64,000 bases of DNA from Lysobacter capsici (GCF_018732085.1 NZ_CP076103.1:4216001-4280000); one strand, 5' to 3'. Shown: positions 33,676-41,808, counted from the stretch's first letter. A program made the numbers and translations. Notes: a model not told the origin generated them from the sequence alone.

Positions 33676-34338
33676 ATGCAACCGACACGACACTGGATGT
33701 TGGTCGCGCTGCTCGCGTGTGCGGCGGCGACTGCGTGCGCGCAAGAACGTCAGGCTCCGGCTCCGACCACCGTTGCGGGATCGGGCGTGGATAAAAAGGG
33801 AGACCCAGCGATGAAGGACGCCATCAAGGGGCCGACACTCACTGTGGACGAATTCAAGGCGCTGGTCTTCAAGGTCATCGATGGCATCGACAGCCGCGAA
33901 AAACTGACCCAGGACGAGCTTGAACGCATCATCGGATTGAAGCTGTCGCCGAATCCTCGCGAGCCGGATATACGCAGCATCACGGGGAACGGGGCTGATG
34001 GGTGGTGGCGATGGAATGTGAATATCGTTACCTATGCGCCCGACGATACGCGGCTGGAGATGCTCGCCTCGCCCAATCAGGTTGACGGTCTAGGCAATTC
34101 GCCCAACTGCACCTACGACTTCCAGGAATTCAACGACCGTCTGAAGCGACAAGGATTCCGGGCGGTCAGAGAAAGCGGCGTGCATGGCCATCTTCAGGAA
34201 TGGCGCTACACACGCAACGGGAAAATTTTGCGGATCGGGTACTACCATTCCGGCGCTCCAGAAGCAGATGCGGGCCGTTGCATTCAGACCGTCAGATTGA
34301 CCTTCGCCATGACCGACCAGGAACTGCGCCATGCCTGA
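33676..34338 (+). CDS. Exported protein, putative immunity protein to the adjacent T4SS effector
   Basis: 220-aa protein with an N-terminal signal sequence (HWMLVALLACAAATACAQ) that may be a lipoprotein signal; both LLAC and ATAC are imperfect lipoboxes. The mature part has an acidic helical segment (TVDEFKALVFKVIDGIDSRE, KLTQDELERIIGLKL) followed by a beta-rich region (GWWRWNVNIVTYAPDD, LQEWRYTRNGKILRIGYYHS). The family is not recognised. The last 8 nt overlap the effector start, and X-Tfe effectors are normally coupled to a periplasmic immunity lipoprotein, so immunity is the likely role. Periplasmic location implies the toxin acts there. Confidence 0.8.
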   Translation: MQPTRHWMLVALLACAAATACAQERQAPAPTTVAGSGVDKKGDPAMKDAIKGPTLTVDEFKALVFKVIDGIDSREKLTQDELERIIGLKLSPNPREPDIRSITGNGADGWWRWNVNIVTYAPDDTRLEMLASPNQVDGLGNSPNCTYDFQEFNDRLKRQGFRAVRESGVHGHLQEWRYTRNGKILRIGYYHSGAPEADAGRCIQTVRLTFAMTDQELRHA

Positions 34339-35746
34339 TCGGGATGAGCTGAACGCGGTATTCGACGGATTCACGCAACGCGGCGCCACCGAACATCAGC
34401 TGCGCATACTGGAGGCCTCCCTACGCAGCTCGCCCGAATTGAACCGGGCGATGACCGACACCATAGTGAGCGGCAGAGTGTCGGGCTTGCGCTTCCTGCC
34501 GCCCGAGTCTCCAGCACTGGCATCGTACGCTCCGACCACACGCGAAATCGGCTTCAAGCCCGAAATACTCGATTCCGATATCGATCGAGATTCCCTCGAC
34601 CGACTCACTTATGCCTTCGGCCACGAAATCTCCCACGCCCAGCAAGGCAATCGAGCCCACGCAGCCGAACAAGCCATCGCCAATGAGATGCGCGAACTCG
34701 CTCACAGCGGCGCGCGTCCTCGCGATTACACCCAATTGGTCGAGCGATACGATGCCGTTCAACGACAGCAGGAGGCCCGTGCCGAACTGAGCGGGATCAA
34801 CATGCTGGCCGATCGTTTGCGGCATGAAGGAAAGGGCCAGGTGTCAGAAAGCGCGCTGGCCAGGCGCGCGGATCCTGTCAGCTCATGCGCGAAAAAAATG
34901 GCCGACGGGAGCGCCGAATTCGCCCCTGGCCTGAGCTTCGACCCCAAGAGCCAATCCTTCCCGGCCACACCGCAGAACATCGAAGCCGTCGCCAACTGTT
35001 TCTACGACATCAAACGCGCCCACGGCTATTCCGAGTCGAGCAAGGCGACCGCCATCGGCTGGGTCGCCGACGCCGAGTTTCAGGCGCGCAAGCTCGACCC
35101 GGACCGCAGCTTCAACGATGTCCATATCGACTTGGCGAGGCTGAAGCTGGACCCGGCGGCCTTGAAGCGGCAGGACATCGACCTGGGCCGCTTTCACGAC
35201 AAAACTCCATTCGAGTTCATCGACCCGAGTACCCGCGCAGCGGTGGAGATACATCACCGCGCCAGCAAACAACTCGGCCATCCGGCCCTGTCCGCGCCTG
35301 CCGAACCGACCCTGCCTTCCGGCGCCGACCTCGCGATGCTGGAACAAATCCGCGCCGGCGTGCGCGCGAACGACGAACGCATCGGCAAACCCTACGACGA
35401 ACTCAGCGAACGGCTCAGCCGCGCCACGCTCGCGGCCTGCAAGGACAATCGCGACATGCATCCGGGCAGCGACTACTCGCTGTCGGCCAACGCATTGAAC
35501 CGCGTGGATCACATCGTGATGGGAGCGACCGGACACCTGTTCGCCGTCGAAGGCCGGCTCGACGATCCCGCGCACAAACGCACCACCGTGGTCATCGAGC
35601 AGGCGATCAACACGCCGGCTGAGCAGTCCGACCAGAAACTGCAAGCGGCCAATCAGGCCATCGCGCACGAGCGGCAACGCGAAGAATCGTTGAGCCCGCA
35701 ACAGACCCAGCACAAAACCCAGGACACCACGGTGTTGTCGCGCTGA
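34331..35746 (+). CDS. XVIPCD-containing type IV secretion effector with metallopeptidase-like N-terminus
   Basis: 471-aa predicted antibacterial effector without signal peptide. The C-terminal domain (about 325-460) is an XVIPCD, the signal recognised by VirD4 for transfer through the Xanthomonadales bacteria-killing T4SS. Marks: LNRVDHIVMGATGHLFAVEG then RLDDPAHKR, AINTPAEQS and a Gln-rich tail. The N-terminal domain has FGHEISHAQQGNRAH, a zinc-type HExxH (His98, Glu99, His102), with a downstream acidic helix (QEARAELSGINMLADRL) that could supply the third ligand. It could thus cleave a periplasmic protein or peptide bond, which is unproven. A middle part (FAPGLSFDPKSQSFPATPQN) is unassigned. 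The start overlaps the upstream gene by 8 nt. Confidence 0.86.
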   Translation: MPDRDELNAVFDGFTQRGATEHQLRILEASLRSSPELNRAMTDTIVSGRVSGLRFLPPESPALASYAPTTREIGFKPEILDSDIDRDSLDRLTYAFGHEISHAQQGNRAHAAEQAIANEMRELAHSGARPRDYTQLVERYDAVQRQQEARAELSGINMLADRLRHEGKGQVSESALARRADPVSSCAKKMADGSAEFAPGLSFDPKSQSFPATPQNIEAVANCFYDIKRAHGYSESSKATAIGWVADAEFQARKLDPDRSFNDVHIDLARLKLDPAALKRQDIDLGRFHDKTPFEFIDPSTRAAVEIHHRASKQLGHPALSAPAEPTLPSGADLAMLEQIRAGVRANDERIGKPYDELSERLSRATLAACKDNRDMHPGSDYSLSANALNRVDHIVMGATGHLFAVEGRLDDPAHKRTTVVIEQAINTPAEQSDQKLQAANQAIAHERQREESLSPQQTQHKTQDTTVLSR

Positions 35747-36381
35747 CCGCACGCGCCTCATGATCGAGGCGACCCGTCATCGGCCTGCCTTCGGCCGTCA
35801 CCGCTCACGCGCGTAGCTGCGGCCGCAGTGCGCAGCTTTCATTGCCGCATCCGGCGAAATGAATCCAATCGCGCCTTGAAGCCCATGCGCATCGCTCCGG
35901 CATCACCGGCCAGGCCGCCACCGTGCTTTGCTTACCATGCGACTCCCAGAGCACTAGAGCCGACCACATTGTCAGGCCAAAACAGCGACGCCCGCCGCTA
36001 AAAAATGTCGACTCGGCATCAATTACGCACGGCCACGACGGCGGTCGGCGCCGGGATGGCTACAGTCCCCTCAGCCGCGCGCCGAATCGGTCCGCGCGAT
36101 CGCAGGATCACGATTCCCGCGCAGCTAAGGAGAGCTGGATGACCCCTCACGCAGGCAGCGCGCGCAATGCGCACGCACGTGGCCGCAACCGCCGGTCTTC
36201 GCGATCCTTCACCAACCCAGCCACGCCACTTGTGTCTTCGCGGCAGTCGGCGCGCGCGCATTCGATCGATCGCATCTGACATCACCCCATGTCCGCCGCC
36301 GGCGCCACAACAGCCCGGTCAGCGCACTCAGCGCGCGAACGCCGCAGCCGGCTTCGCGCATCACCGCCAAGGAGAGCCCGC
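35747..36381. other. Intergenic region, effector to Cys-rich cluster
   Basis: About 635 nt with no secure gene. It contains a weak stem around TTCATTGCCG...CGGCGAAATGAA (35838-35865) and one small open frame (36139-36279, listed separately). The promoter of the Cys-rich cluster should be here, but no clear -35/-10 was identified. Confidence 0.4.
36139..36279 (+). CDS. Possible small ORF, 46 aa
   Basis: ATG preceded by AAGGAGAG at the right spacing, the same ribosome-site string that precedes the first Cys-rich gene (AAGGAGAGCCCGC). The product is basic and Ser/Arg-rich (GRNRRSSRSFTNPATPLVSS), with no signal peptide, Cys or recognisable domain. It may be a decayed leader left from duplication in this cluster rather than a gene. 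Confidence 0.25.
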   Translation: MTPHAGSARNAHARGRNRRSSRSFTNPATPLVSSRQSARAHSIDRI

Positions 36382-36807
36382 ATGAAAACCCTTATTTCGT
36401 CCAGCACGCCGCGCCATGCACGATCCGCAATCGCATCCGCCGCGCTGTCGGTATTGCTGCTGTGCAGCGGCGCGGCCGCGGCCAATGCGGCCTGCGTCTA
36501 TGCCGGCCAGGATTGGATGACCGCGTTTCATGAAAAGGACGTGGCCTGCTCGAACCAGGGCCCGAACAGCGCGAGTTGCGATATTCGCGAAGCCGAACAG
36601 GCCGTGGCCATGCAGGCGATGACCAGCAGTTGCCCGCCGCTGGACGACTACTGCACCGTGGTCCGCGATCAATACGAAGAAGCGGCCGCGACCCGCAGCT
36701 TCGAATGCCGCCAGGCCGGAACCGCCCTCGATCCGCAATGCCAGGCGCTGCGCCAGGCGGAGTTCCAGCAGTTCAAACGCTTCGTGCGCGAATGCGTGGT
36801 GATTTGA
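36382..36807 (+). CDS. Small secreted eight-cysteine protein, paralog 1
   Basis: 141 aa. The signal peptide (residues 1-37, hydrophobic AIASAALSVLLLCSGAAAA) ends at ANA-A. The mature chain has exactly eight Cys with spacing C-x17-C-x9-C-x17-C-x6-C-x17-C-x10-C-x17-C and ends four residues after the last. Loops between the paired segments read SNQGPNSAS and RQAGTALDPQ. The segments look helical and amphipathic. I do not recognise the family. Start has AAGGAG 8 nt upstream. First of four tandem paralogs; the function is unknown, and the secreted disulfide-rich scaffold is the only clue. Confidence 0.85.
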   Translation: MKTLISSSTPRHARSAIASAALSVLLLCSGAAAANAACVYAGQDWMTAFHEKDVACSNQGPNSASCDIREAEQAVAMQAMTSSCPPLDDYCTVVRDQYEEAAATRSFECRQAGTALDPQCQALRQAEFQQFKRFVRECVVI

Positions 36808-36894
36808 ACAAACCGTCTAGAGCCGGACGCGATCGCGCAGCTTTCCAAACCGAACGACGCGATCAAGTCGATTTTCGATGATTCATGGCGGCTT

Positions 36895-36960
36895 CGGTTC
36901 GACCGCTTCGACCCGATCGCTTCGGTCGAAGCGGCTCGGCCTGATCGCCTCGTCGAACCG
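36895..36960 (+). terminator. Nested hairpin after paralog 1
   Basis: Inner stem CCGCTTCGAC / GTCGAAGCGG (36903-36912, 36925-36934) inside an outer stem CGGTTCGAC / GTCGAACCG (36895-36903, 36952-36960). It lies in the 260-nt gap between paralogs 1 and 2, with no U-run. It may stabilise or attenuate the transcript. Confidence 0.5.
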
Positions 36961-37067
36961 CCCTTGACGAGACTGTTTAGTCGAGCCGCGCCGTCGAGCC
37001 ACCCGCGCGGGCCGCGGAACAGCTCCTTGGATCGCAAGCCCATCGGAAGCCCAATCGGGAGCCTTTC

Positions 37068-37469
37068 ATGTCCACTCGCCTCGCCATCTTGCTTGCGCTG
37101 TGCTGCTGCAGCTTCGCCTCGACGCTGCACGCCGCGCCCAGCGTGTGTTTTCTCACCGCCACGCAATTGCATCACGATCGCTTCGAACGAGTGATCGCGT
37201 GCGAAACCGACGGCCCAACCAGCGCTAGCTGCGGCGCCGCCGAAGACCGCGAACGCGTCGGCTGGACTTCGCTGCGGCGCAACTGTCCAAACCCCGACGG
37301 CCAATGCCTGGCCGCGCTCGCCGATCACGCCCAGTACTGGCCGCACCGCTCGATGATCTGCCGCGCCGCCGGCAGCGCATCCGATCCGGCCTGCGTGGCC
37401 GCGGTCGAACACGACGACGACCTGTACTACGACGTGATGGGCGCCTGCGGCTATCTGTCGCGGCCCTGA
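37068..37469 (+). CDS. Small secreted eight-cysteine protein, paralog 2
   Basis: 133 aa. Signal peptide MSTRLAILLALCCCSFAST, cleaved after LHA-A; its own CCC lies in the hydrophobic core and is removed. The mature protein shows the same eight-Cys spacing (17-9-17-6-17-10-17), with loops ETDGPTSAS, PNPDGQ and RAAGSASDPA. The C-terminal tail is short (GYLSRP). It is more acidic than its neighbours in the last segment (EHDDDLYYD). The ribosome site GGGAG precedes the ATG. Unknown family, clearly homologous to the flanking genes. Confidence 0.85.
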   Translation: MSTRLAILLALCCCSFASTLHAAPSVCFLTATQLHHDRFERVIACETDGPTSASCGAAEDRERVGWTSLRRNCPNPDGQCLAALADHAQYWPHRSMICRAAGSASDPACVAAVEHDDDLYYDVMGACGYLSRP

Positions 37470-37575
37470 CGAAGATCGCTGCGTCGCGCGATTGATCGCC
37501 GCCGCACGGCACTGCATTTATCCCCGCAGCAACGCTTACATCGCCACCCAATCGCCACCGACAAGGAAGATCGCC

Positions 37576-37968
37576 ATGAAACTCCGAGCCCTTTGCGCCA
37601 GCCTGTTCGCCATCGCGGCGTGCGCCGACGCCGCCCAGGCCGCCACGCCCGCCTGCACCAGCGCGCGCCTGCAGGTCGAAATCAGCCATATCCAGCGCGT
37701 GCAGGCCTGCACTTCGCAAGGCCCCAACAGCCCGGTGTGTCGCCAGAACGAGCAGGTCGAAAAGATTCAGTGGCAGATGATGGACGCGGTGTGTCCCGCG
37801 CCGACGCCGCAGTGCGCGGTCAATCGTCAGTTGTACGACATCTTTTCGCAGCAGCGCGCGATCAAATGCCAGCAAGCCGGATCGTCGACCGACCCGGTCT
37901 GCCGCGCCGCGATGCAGCAGGAAGACGTGAACTTCCTCCAGGTCAAGGTGAGCTGCTTCATGCAGTGA
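37576..37968 (+). CDS. Small secreted eight-cysteine protein, paralog 3
   Basis: 130 aa. Signal peptide MKLRALCASLFAIAACADAA ending at AQA-A. The mature chain has spacing 17-9-17-6-17-10-17 with loops TSQGPNSPV, PAPTPQ and QQAGSSTDPV, the cleanest version of the family pattern. Charged/hydrophobic periodicity in QVEISHIQRV and EKIQWQMMDA suggests helices. It begins 106 nt after paralog 2 with ribosome site AAGGAAG. No catalytic motif is visible; a structural, inhibitor, toxin or binding role is open. Confidence 0.86.
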   Translation: MKLRALCASLFAIAACADAAQAATPACTSARLQVEISHIQRVQACTSQGPNSPVCRQNEQVEKIQWQMMDAVCPAPTPQCAVNRQLYDIFSQQRAIKCQQAGSSTDPVCRAAMQQEDVNFLQVKVSCFMQ

Positions 37969-38062
37969 TCCGCGCGGGCGGCGCGGCCGGCGAGCGCGCC
38001 GCCGTGTTTCACGCCGATCGACCGACCCTAGATCGACCCTCGAGCAAGCACTGGAGCCGTCC

Positions 38063-38449
38063 ATGAAGACCGCATCGCTGGCCTTGTTGGTTTTGTCCCT
38101 GTCGTTCTCCGCCGTCTCGCTCGCGGGCCCGTGCGCGCCGGCGGTGGACGACATCATCGGCTTGCGCGACGTGCGCATCGAACTTTGCCAGATCAACGGC
38201 CCCAACCATCCCGACTGCCTCGCCCAGGAAGCCTACGAATTCGACTTCGTGGCGTCGGTGATCCAGCAATGTCCGGCCAATACCCCCGAATGCCAGCGCG
38301 CGCCGCATGCCTATGTCGCGGCGTGGGGCCGGCGTCACGACACCTGCCACAACGCGGGATCGTCCAACGATCCCGCGTGCGTCAGCGCGCAAGGCATCGA
38401 AGACGCGCGGTTCTATCCATTTGCGGTGTGCTTGCTCAACGGCTGGTAA
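38063..38449 (+). CDS. Small secreted eight-cysteine protein, paralog 4
   Basis: 128 aa. Signal peptide MKTASLALLVLSLSFSAVSL ends at A-GP. Spacing of the eight Cys is 17-9-17-6-17-10-16, one residue shorter in the last segment. Loops: QINGPNHPD, PANTPE, HNAGSSNDPA. The first segment is more acidic (APAVDDIIGLRDVRIEL). It starts 94 nt after paralog 3 with GGAG upstream, and is the last gene before the convergent terminator. Probably co-transcribed with paralogs 2 and 3. Confidence 0.85.
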   Translation: MKTASLALLVLSLSFSAVSLAGPCAPAVDDIIGLRDVRIELCQINGPNHPDCLAQEAYEFDFVASVIQQCPANTPECQRAPHAYVAAWGRRHDTCHNAGSSNDPACVSAQGIEDARFYPFAVCLLNGW

Positions 38450-38494
38450 GTCCGCTCCGCATGCGGCCGTGCCTGCTGGTGCGAACAAGCAAAC

Positions 38495-38528
38495 AAAAAA
38501 GATCAGCCGGCCTCGCGGCCGGCTGATC
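38495..38528. terminator. Bidirectional terminator
   Basis: GATCAGCCGGCC-TCGC-GGCCGGCTGATC perfect 12-bp stem. AAAAAA (38495-38500) gives a U-run for the minus-strand PadR-sensor operon; it also closes the Cys-rich cluster on the plus strand. Confidence 0.9.
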
Positions 38529-38556
38529 GATGGGTGGCACGGACGTCGCTACCGCT

Positions 38557-39510
38557 TCAGTCGCGCTGCGCCCACCGCACCAGCAGGTGCTTGGCCAACT
38601 GGGCATGCGCATAACCGATCAGGCGCGCGGCGTGCAGGGTCAGGAACAGCAGCACGATGCCGATCGCCGCGAACACCGGCCAGGCCCACGGCTCCCACAC
38701 GCCGACCACGTTGATGCCGTCCAGGCGCACCACGCCATCGCCGAGCAGACCGAACAACTGTGCGAATGGCAGCAGGGTCAGCGACAACGACAGGCTCAGG
38801 CCGATCACCGCCACGGTGAAGTAGATCGTGCCCAGCGGCAGCATCAGCAACATGTACAGCAGCGTGCCCCAGGTGCGCGGGTCGACAAAGATCTGCTTGA
38901 TCCGCTCCATCACCGACTGCTCGCGGTTGGTGTACAGCGGCCGGCGCGGCATGCGTTCGCCGAGCATCACCTCGATCAGGCGGCCTTCCACCAGCGCCAG
39001 CACCCGCACCGAGCCCAGGAACAGGATCAGCAGCGGAATGCCGATGATCAGGATCAGCATGCCGATCGACAGCGACAGGCCGGTGGTGACCCAGGTGAAG
39101 TAGAACGTGCCGGTCGCCAGCGACAGCAGCATGTAGAACAGCGCGCCATAGGTACGCGGCTCCAGCGCGACGCCGAAGAAGCGGCCGAGCAGCGACTTGC
39201 GCTTCTTCGGCGCCGGCGGCCGCAGCGCGGTCTGCACCTTGATCTCGGTGTCGCGGTAGATGTCGGCGACCTCGTCGGGCGCGCCGTAACTGCCGGCGAC
39301 CGCGGCGATCACCTCGGCCTCGCTGCGGTCGGGGTTCTCGGCCAGTTCCGAGCGCAGGTATTCCTCGGCGTCGTACAGCGCGTCCTGGATCAGCGCCGGA
39401 TCGGCGCCGCGCAAGGCCGCGCGCAGGCGCTCGAGGTAGTCGGGTATCGAACGCGGCAGGCCCGCGTCGGCGGAAGAATCGGTGTGACCTGCGTCGGTGA
39501 TGGCGTTCAT
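38557..39510 (-). CDS. Multi-helix membrane protein with putative sensor domain, PadR partner
   Basis: 317 aa. An N-terminal DUF1700-like cytoplasmic helical segment (PDYLERLRAALRGADPALIQ, then DAEEYLRSELAENPDR) is followed by a transmembrane domain. Two similar hydrophobic blocks occur there: EPRTYGALFYMLLSLATGTF and DPRTWGTLLYMLLMLPLGTI, each followed by GLSLS. This duplicated pattern is typical of the bacterial 'sensor' membrane domain. Its ATG overlaps the padR stop by 4 nt. PadR plus DUF1700 pairs usually respond to envelope or membrane stress; the ligand is unknown. Confidence 0.85.
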   Translation of the reverse strand: MNAITDAGHTDSSADAGLPRSIPDYLERLRAALRGADPALIQDALYDAEEYLRSELAENPDRSEAEVIAAVAGSYGAPDEVADIYRDTEIKVQTALRPPAPKKRKSLLGRFFGVALEPRTYGALFYMLLSLATGTFYFTWVTTGLSLSIGMLILIIGIPLLILFLGSVRVLALVEGRLIEVMLGERMPRRPLYTNREQSVMERIKQIFVDPRTWGTLLYMLLMLPLGTIYFTVAVIGLSLSLSLTLLPFAQLFGLLGDGVVRLDGINVVGVWEPWAWPVFAAIGIVLLFLTLHAARLIGYAHAQLAKHLLVRWAQRD

Positions 39511-39872
39511 GCGTTCAGCCCCTGGAGTACGGAATCTACGGAGTCGCGGGTCGCGCGCCAGGCGGCTGTCCATTCGCGCAGCACGGCCTGTCCGGTATCG
39601 GTGATGGTGTAGTAACGGCGCGGCGGACCGGTCACGGACGGTTCGACGTGGCTGTCGAGCAGCCCCGCCGCGCCGAGGTTGCGCAGCACCGGATACAGCG
39701 CGCTCTGCTTGCCGCTGAGCACGCCCTCGCCTTCGCGCTCGAGGCGCTTGGCGATCTGGTAGCCGTACATCGGCTCGCGCGCCGACCCCAGCACCGCCAG
39801 CAAGGCCAGTGAGACGGTGCCGGCGCTGAGCTCCTTCTGGAACTTTCGCAATTGGCTGTCGAGCTCGGTCAC
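39507..39872 (-). CDS. PadR family transcriptional regulator
   Basis: 121-aa winged-helix regulator. PadR features: LRKFQKELSAGTVSLALLAV, GYQIAKRLEREGEGVLSGKQ, SALYPVLRNLGAAGLLDSHV and RRYYTITDTGQAVL (wing). The GTG at 39872 (MTELDSQL) is preceded by GAGGAG at good spacing. The open frame runs further upstream, but nothing there resembles the family. It should repress its own operon with the membrane partner. Short intergenic DNA (39873-40107) separates it from the divergent DUF1579-type gene. Confidence 0.92.
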   Translation of the reverse strand: MTELDSQLRKFQKELSAGTVSLALLAVLGSAREPMYGYQIAKRLEREGEGVLSGKQSALYPVLRNLGAAGLLDSHVEPSVTGPPRRYYTITDTGQAVLREWTAAWRATRDSVDSVLQGLNA

Positions 39873-40107
39873 GGCAGGCTCCTCTAGGTTGGAGCTGATG
39901 CTAGTGCGAAGTTCGGTATAGCGAATGTGCCGGTAGTCATCGTGGCGGATGGCTGGGAGCAAAGGAGGAACGAGTTCACAGGCGTGAGGGGTGAGTAGGC
40001 CCGGGTCGATCGCGAGGCCGCCGGCATGTCTGCCGACAGGGACACCGCCGCTGCGCGCGCGGTTGCAACCGGCTACGCTTCGGCGACCGTCGCCGCCAGG
40101 ACCCGTC

Positions 40108-40572
40108 ATGCAGCCGCAACGCCCCGCCCCCGACCAACTCGCCCGACTGCACCGGTTCGCCGGTCGCTGGTCCGGGACAGAACACGTCTCGCCTTCGCCC
40201 TGGGGTCCGGGCGGGACGTCGACCGGCCACAGCGCCTTTCATGTCGCCCTGGGCGGCACGGCGCTGATGCAGGAGTACCGGCAGGAAAAGGACGGCGTCG
40301 TGGTGTTCGACGGCCACGGCGTGTTCCTGATCGAACCCGACAGCGGCGACGTGCTGTGGTGGTGGTTCGACACGATGGGGTTCCCGCCCGAGCCCGCGCG
40401 CGGCCGCTGGCAGGGCGACACCCTGCATTTCGAAAAGACCACCCCGCGCGGCGAAGCGCGCTATCGCTACGAATTCGCCGAGGATCGCTACCGCTTCGTG
40501 ATCGAGAACCGCTTTCCCGGCCAGAGCGAATTCGCCGAATTCATCCGTGCCGACTATCTTCGCCAAGACTGA
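40108..40572 (+). CDS. DUF1579-like small protein
   Basis: 154-aa cytoplasmic protein. The N-terminal LARLHRFAGRWSGTEHVSPS and alternating strands (HVALGGTALMQEYRQEKDG, VLWWWFDTMGFPPEP, ARYRYEFAEDRYRF) suggest a lipocalin-like beta-barrel of the DUF1579 type. No function is established. Start at 40108 was selected because the homology-like region begins there. It is followed 106 nt later by the cyclophilin gene in the same direction. Confidence 0.75.
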   Translation: MQPQRPAPDQLARLHRFAGRWSGTEHVSPSPWGPGGTSTGHSAFHVALGGTALMQEYRQEKDGVVVFDGHGVFLIEPDSGDVLWWWFDTMGFPPEPARGRWQGDTLHFEKTTPRGEARYRYEFAEDRYRFVIENRFPGQSEFAEFIRADYLRQD

Positions 40573-40678
40573 AACGCGGCCGGCGCGGGGACGCCGTCGC
40601 CGCGCCGATTCGCTCCCCAGTCCGGGCATGCCCGGCCGCATCCGCATCGTCACCGTCCATCTTCTTTCAGGAAACCGC

Positions 40679-41617
40679 ATGAAGCGTTCGCTTTCCCAAG
40701 CCCTGCCGCTGGCCCTCGCCCTGACCCTCACCGCGGCCACCGCGAGCGCGCAGACCGCCGCGCCAGCCAAGCCGCGCGGCATGCAGGACATCCTCGACGC
40801 CAGCCGGCCCGCCGACTGGCGCGCGCTGGACCCGAACAACACCTTGTATCTGGAGCTCGAGCGCGGCCGGGTGGTGATCGAACTGGCGCCGCAGTTCGCG
40901 CCCGCGCACGTCGCCAACATCCGCGCGCTGGCGAGCAACGGCTATTGGAACGGGCTCAGCATCAACCGCTCGCAGGACAATTACGTCGTGCAGTGGGGCG
41001 ACGCCAACGCCGAGGACGCGAGCAAGCGCAAGCCGTTCGGCGCGGGCTTCAAGCCGAAGCTGCCGGCCGAGGTTTCGCGCAAGAGCGCGGGCCTGAGCAT
41101 GACCGTGCTGCCCGATCCCGACGGCTGGGCGCCGCAGGCCGGCTTCGCCGCGGGCTTCCCGGCCGCGCGCGATTCGGCGACCGGTTCGAGCTGGCTCGCG
41201 CACTGCTACGGCACCGTCGGCGCCGGCCGCGACATGGCGATCGATTCGAGCAACGGCGCCGAGTTGTACGTGGTGATCGGCCAGTCGCCGCGTCACCTCG
41301 ACCTCAACATCACCACGGTCGGCCGGGTGGTCAAGGGCATGGAGCTGCTGTCCTCGCTGCCGCGCGGCACCGGCCCGCTGGGCTTCTACGAAACCGCGGC
41401 CGAGCGCGCGCCGATCAAGGCGATCCGGCTGGCGGCGAAGGTGCCCAAGGCCGAACGCAGCGACCTGGAAGTGCTGCGCACCGACACGCCGCTGTTCACT
41501 GAGTTGGTCGAATCGCGGCGCAACCGCCAGGACGATTTCTACAAGCGTCCGGCGGGGTACATCAATATCTGCAATGTGCCGCTGCCGGTGCGCGATCGGG
41601 CGGCGAAGAAGAAGTAA
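40679..41617 (+). CDS. Cyclophilin-type peptidyl-prolyl isomerase, exported
   Basis: 312-aa periplasmic prolyl isomerase. Signal peptide MKRSLSQALPLALALTLTAA cleaved after ASA-Q. The cyclophilin core is visible in LYLELERGRVVIELAPQFAP, HVANIRALASNGYWNGLSIN, YVVQWGDANAED and RAFG-like segments, with IGQSPRHLDLNITTVGRVVKG near the end of the barrel. The protein is longer than simple PpiA (about 190 aa) because of inserts (DPDGWAPQAGFAAGFPAARD) and a C-terminal extension. CAGGAAACC precedes the ATG. Confidence 0.9.
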   Translation: MKRSLSQALPLALALTLTAATASAQTAAPAKPRGMQDILDASRPADWRALDPNNTLYLELERGRVVIELAPQFAPAHVANIRALASNGYWNGLSINRSQDNYVVQWGDANAEDASKRKPFGAGFKPKLPAEVSRKSAGLSMTVLPDPDGWAPQAGFAAGFPAARDSATGSSWLAHCYGTVGAGRDMAIDSSNGAELYVVIGQSPRHLDLNITTVGRVVKGMELLSSLPRGTGPLGFYETAAERAPIKAIRLAAKVPKAERSDLEVLRTDTPLFTELVESRRNRQDDFYKRPAGYINICNVPLPVRDRAAKKK

Positions 41618-41633
41618 GCGCGGCTTGCAGCCC

Positions 41634-41700
41634 TCATCCGGTGGGCCCTCATCCGGCCCTTCGGGCCACCTTCTCCCGCTAGCGGGGTGAGTGGGCGCAG
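41634..41700. repeat. Dispersed CTCATCCGGCCCTTCGGGCC repeat
   Basis: CCCTCATCCGGCCCTTCGGG then CCACCTTCTCCCGCTAGCGG; related to 49517-49562 and the CCCTCTCCCGC elements at 57085. It can fold into two hairpins. It fills the gap between the convergent cyclophilin and speG genes. Confidence 0.75.
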
Positions 41701-41808
41701 CTCGCGAGCCACTGGCTCGCGCGTCCACGAACGCCCAAACGCTATGCGTTTGGGCAGGGGAGCGGGGTCCGAGTGAGGGCGCGCAACCCACACCGCAGCA
41801 ACAAGCCT

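Noticed and set aside
33676..35746. Ordinary type II toxin-antitoxin pair
   Set aside because: The first gene has an export signal and the second an XVIPCD, so an effector-immunity pair is a better fit.
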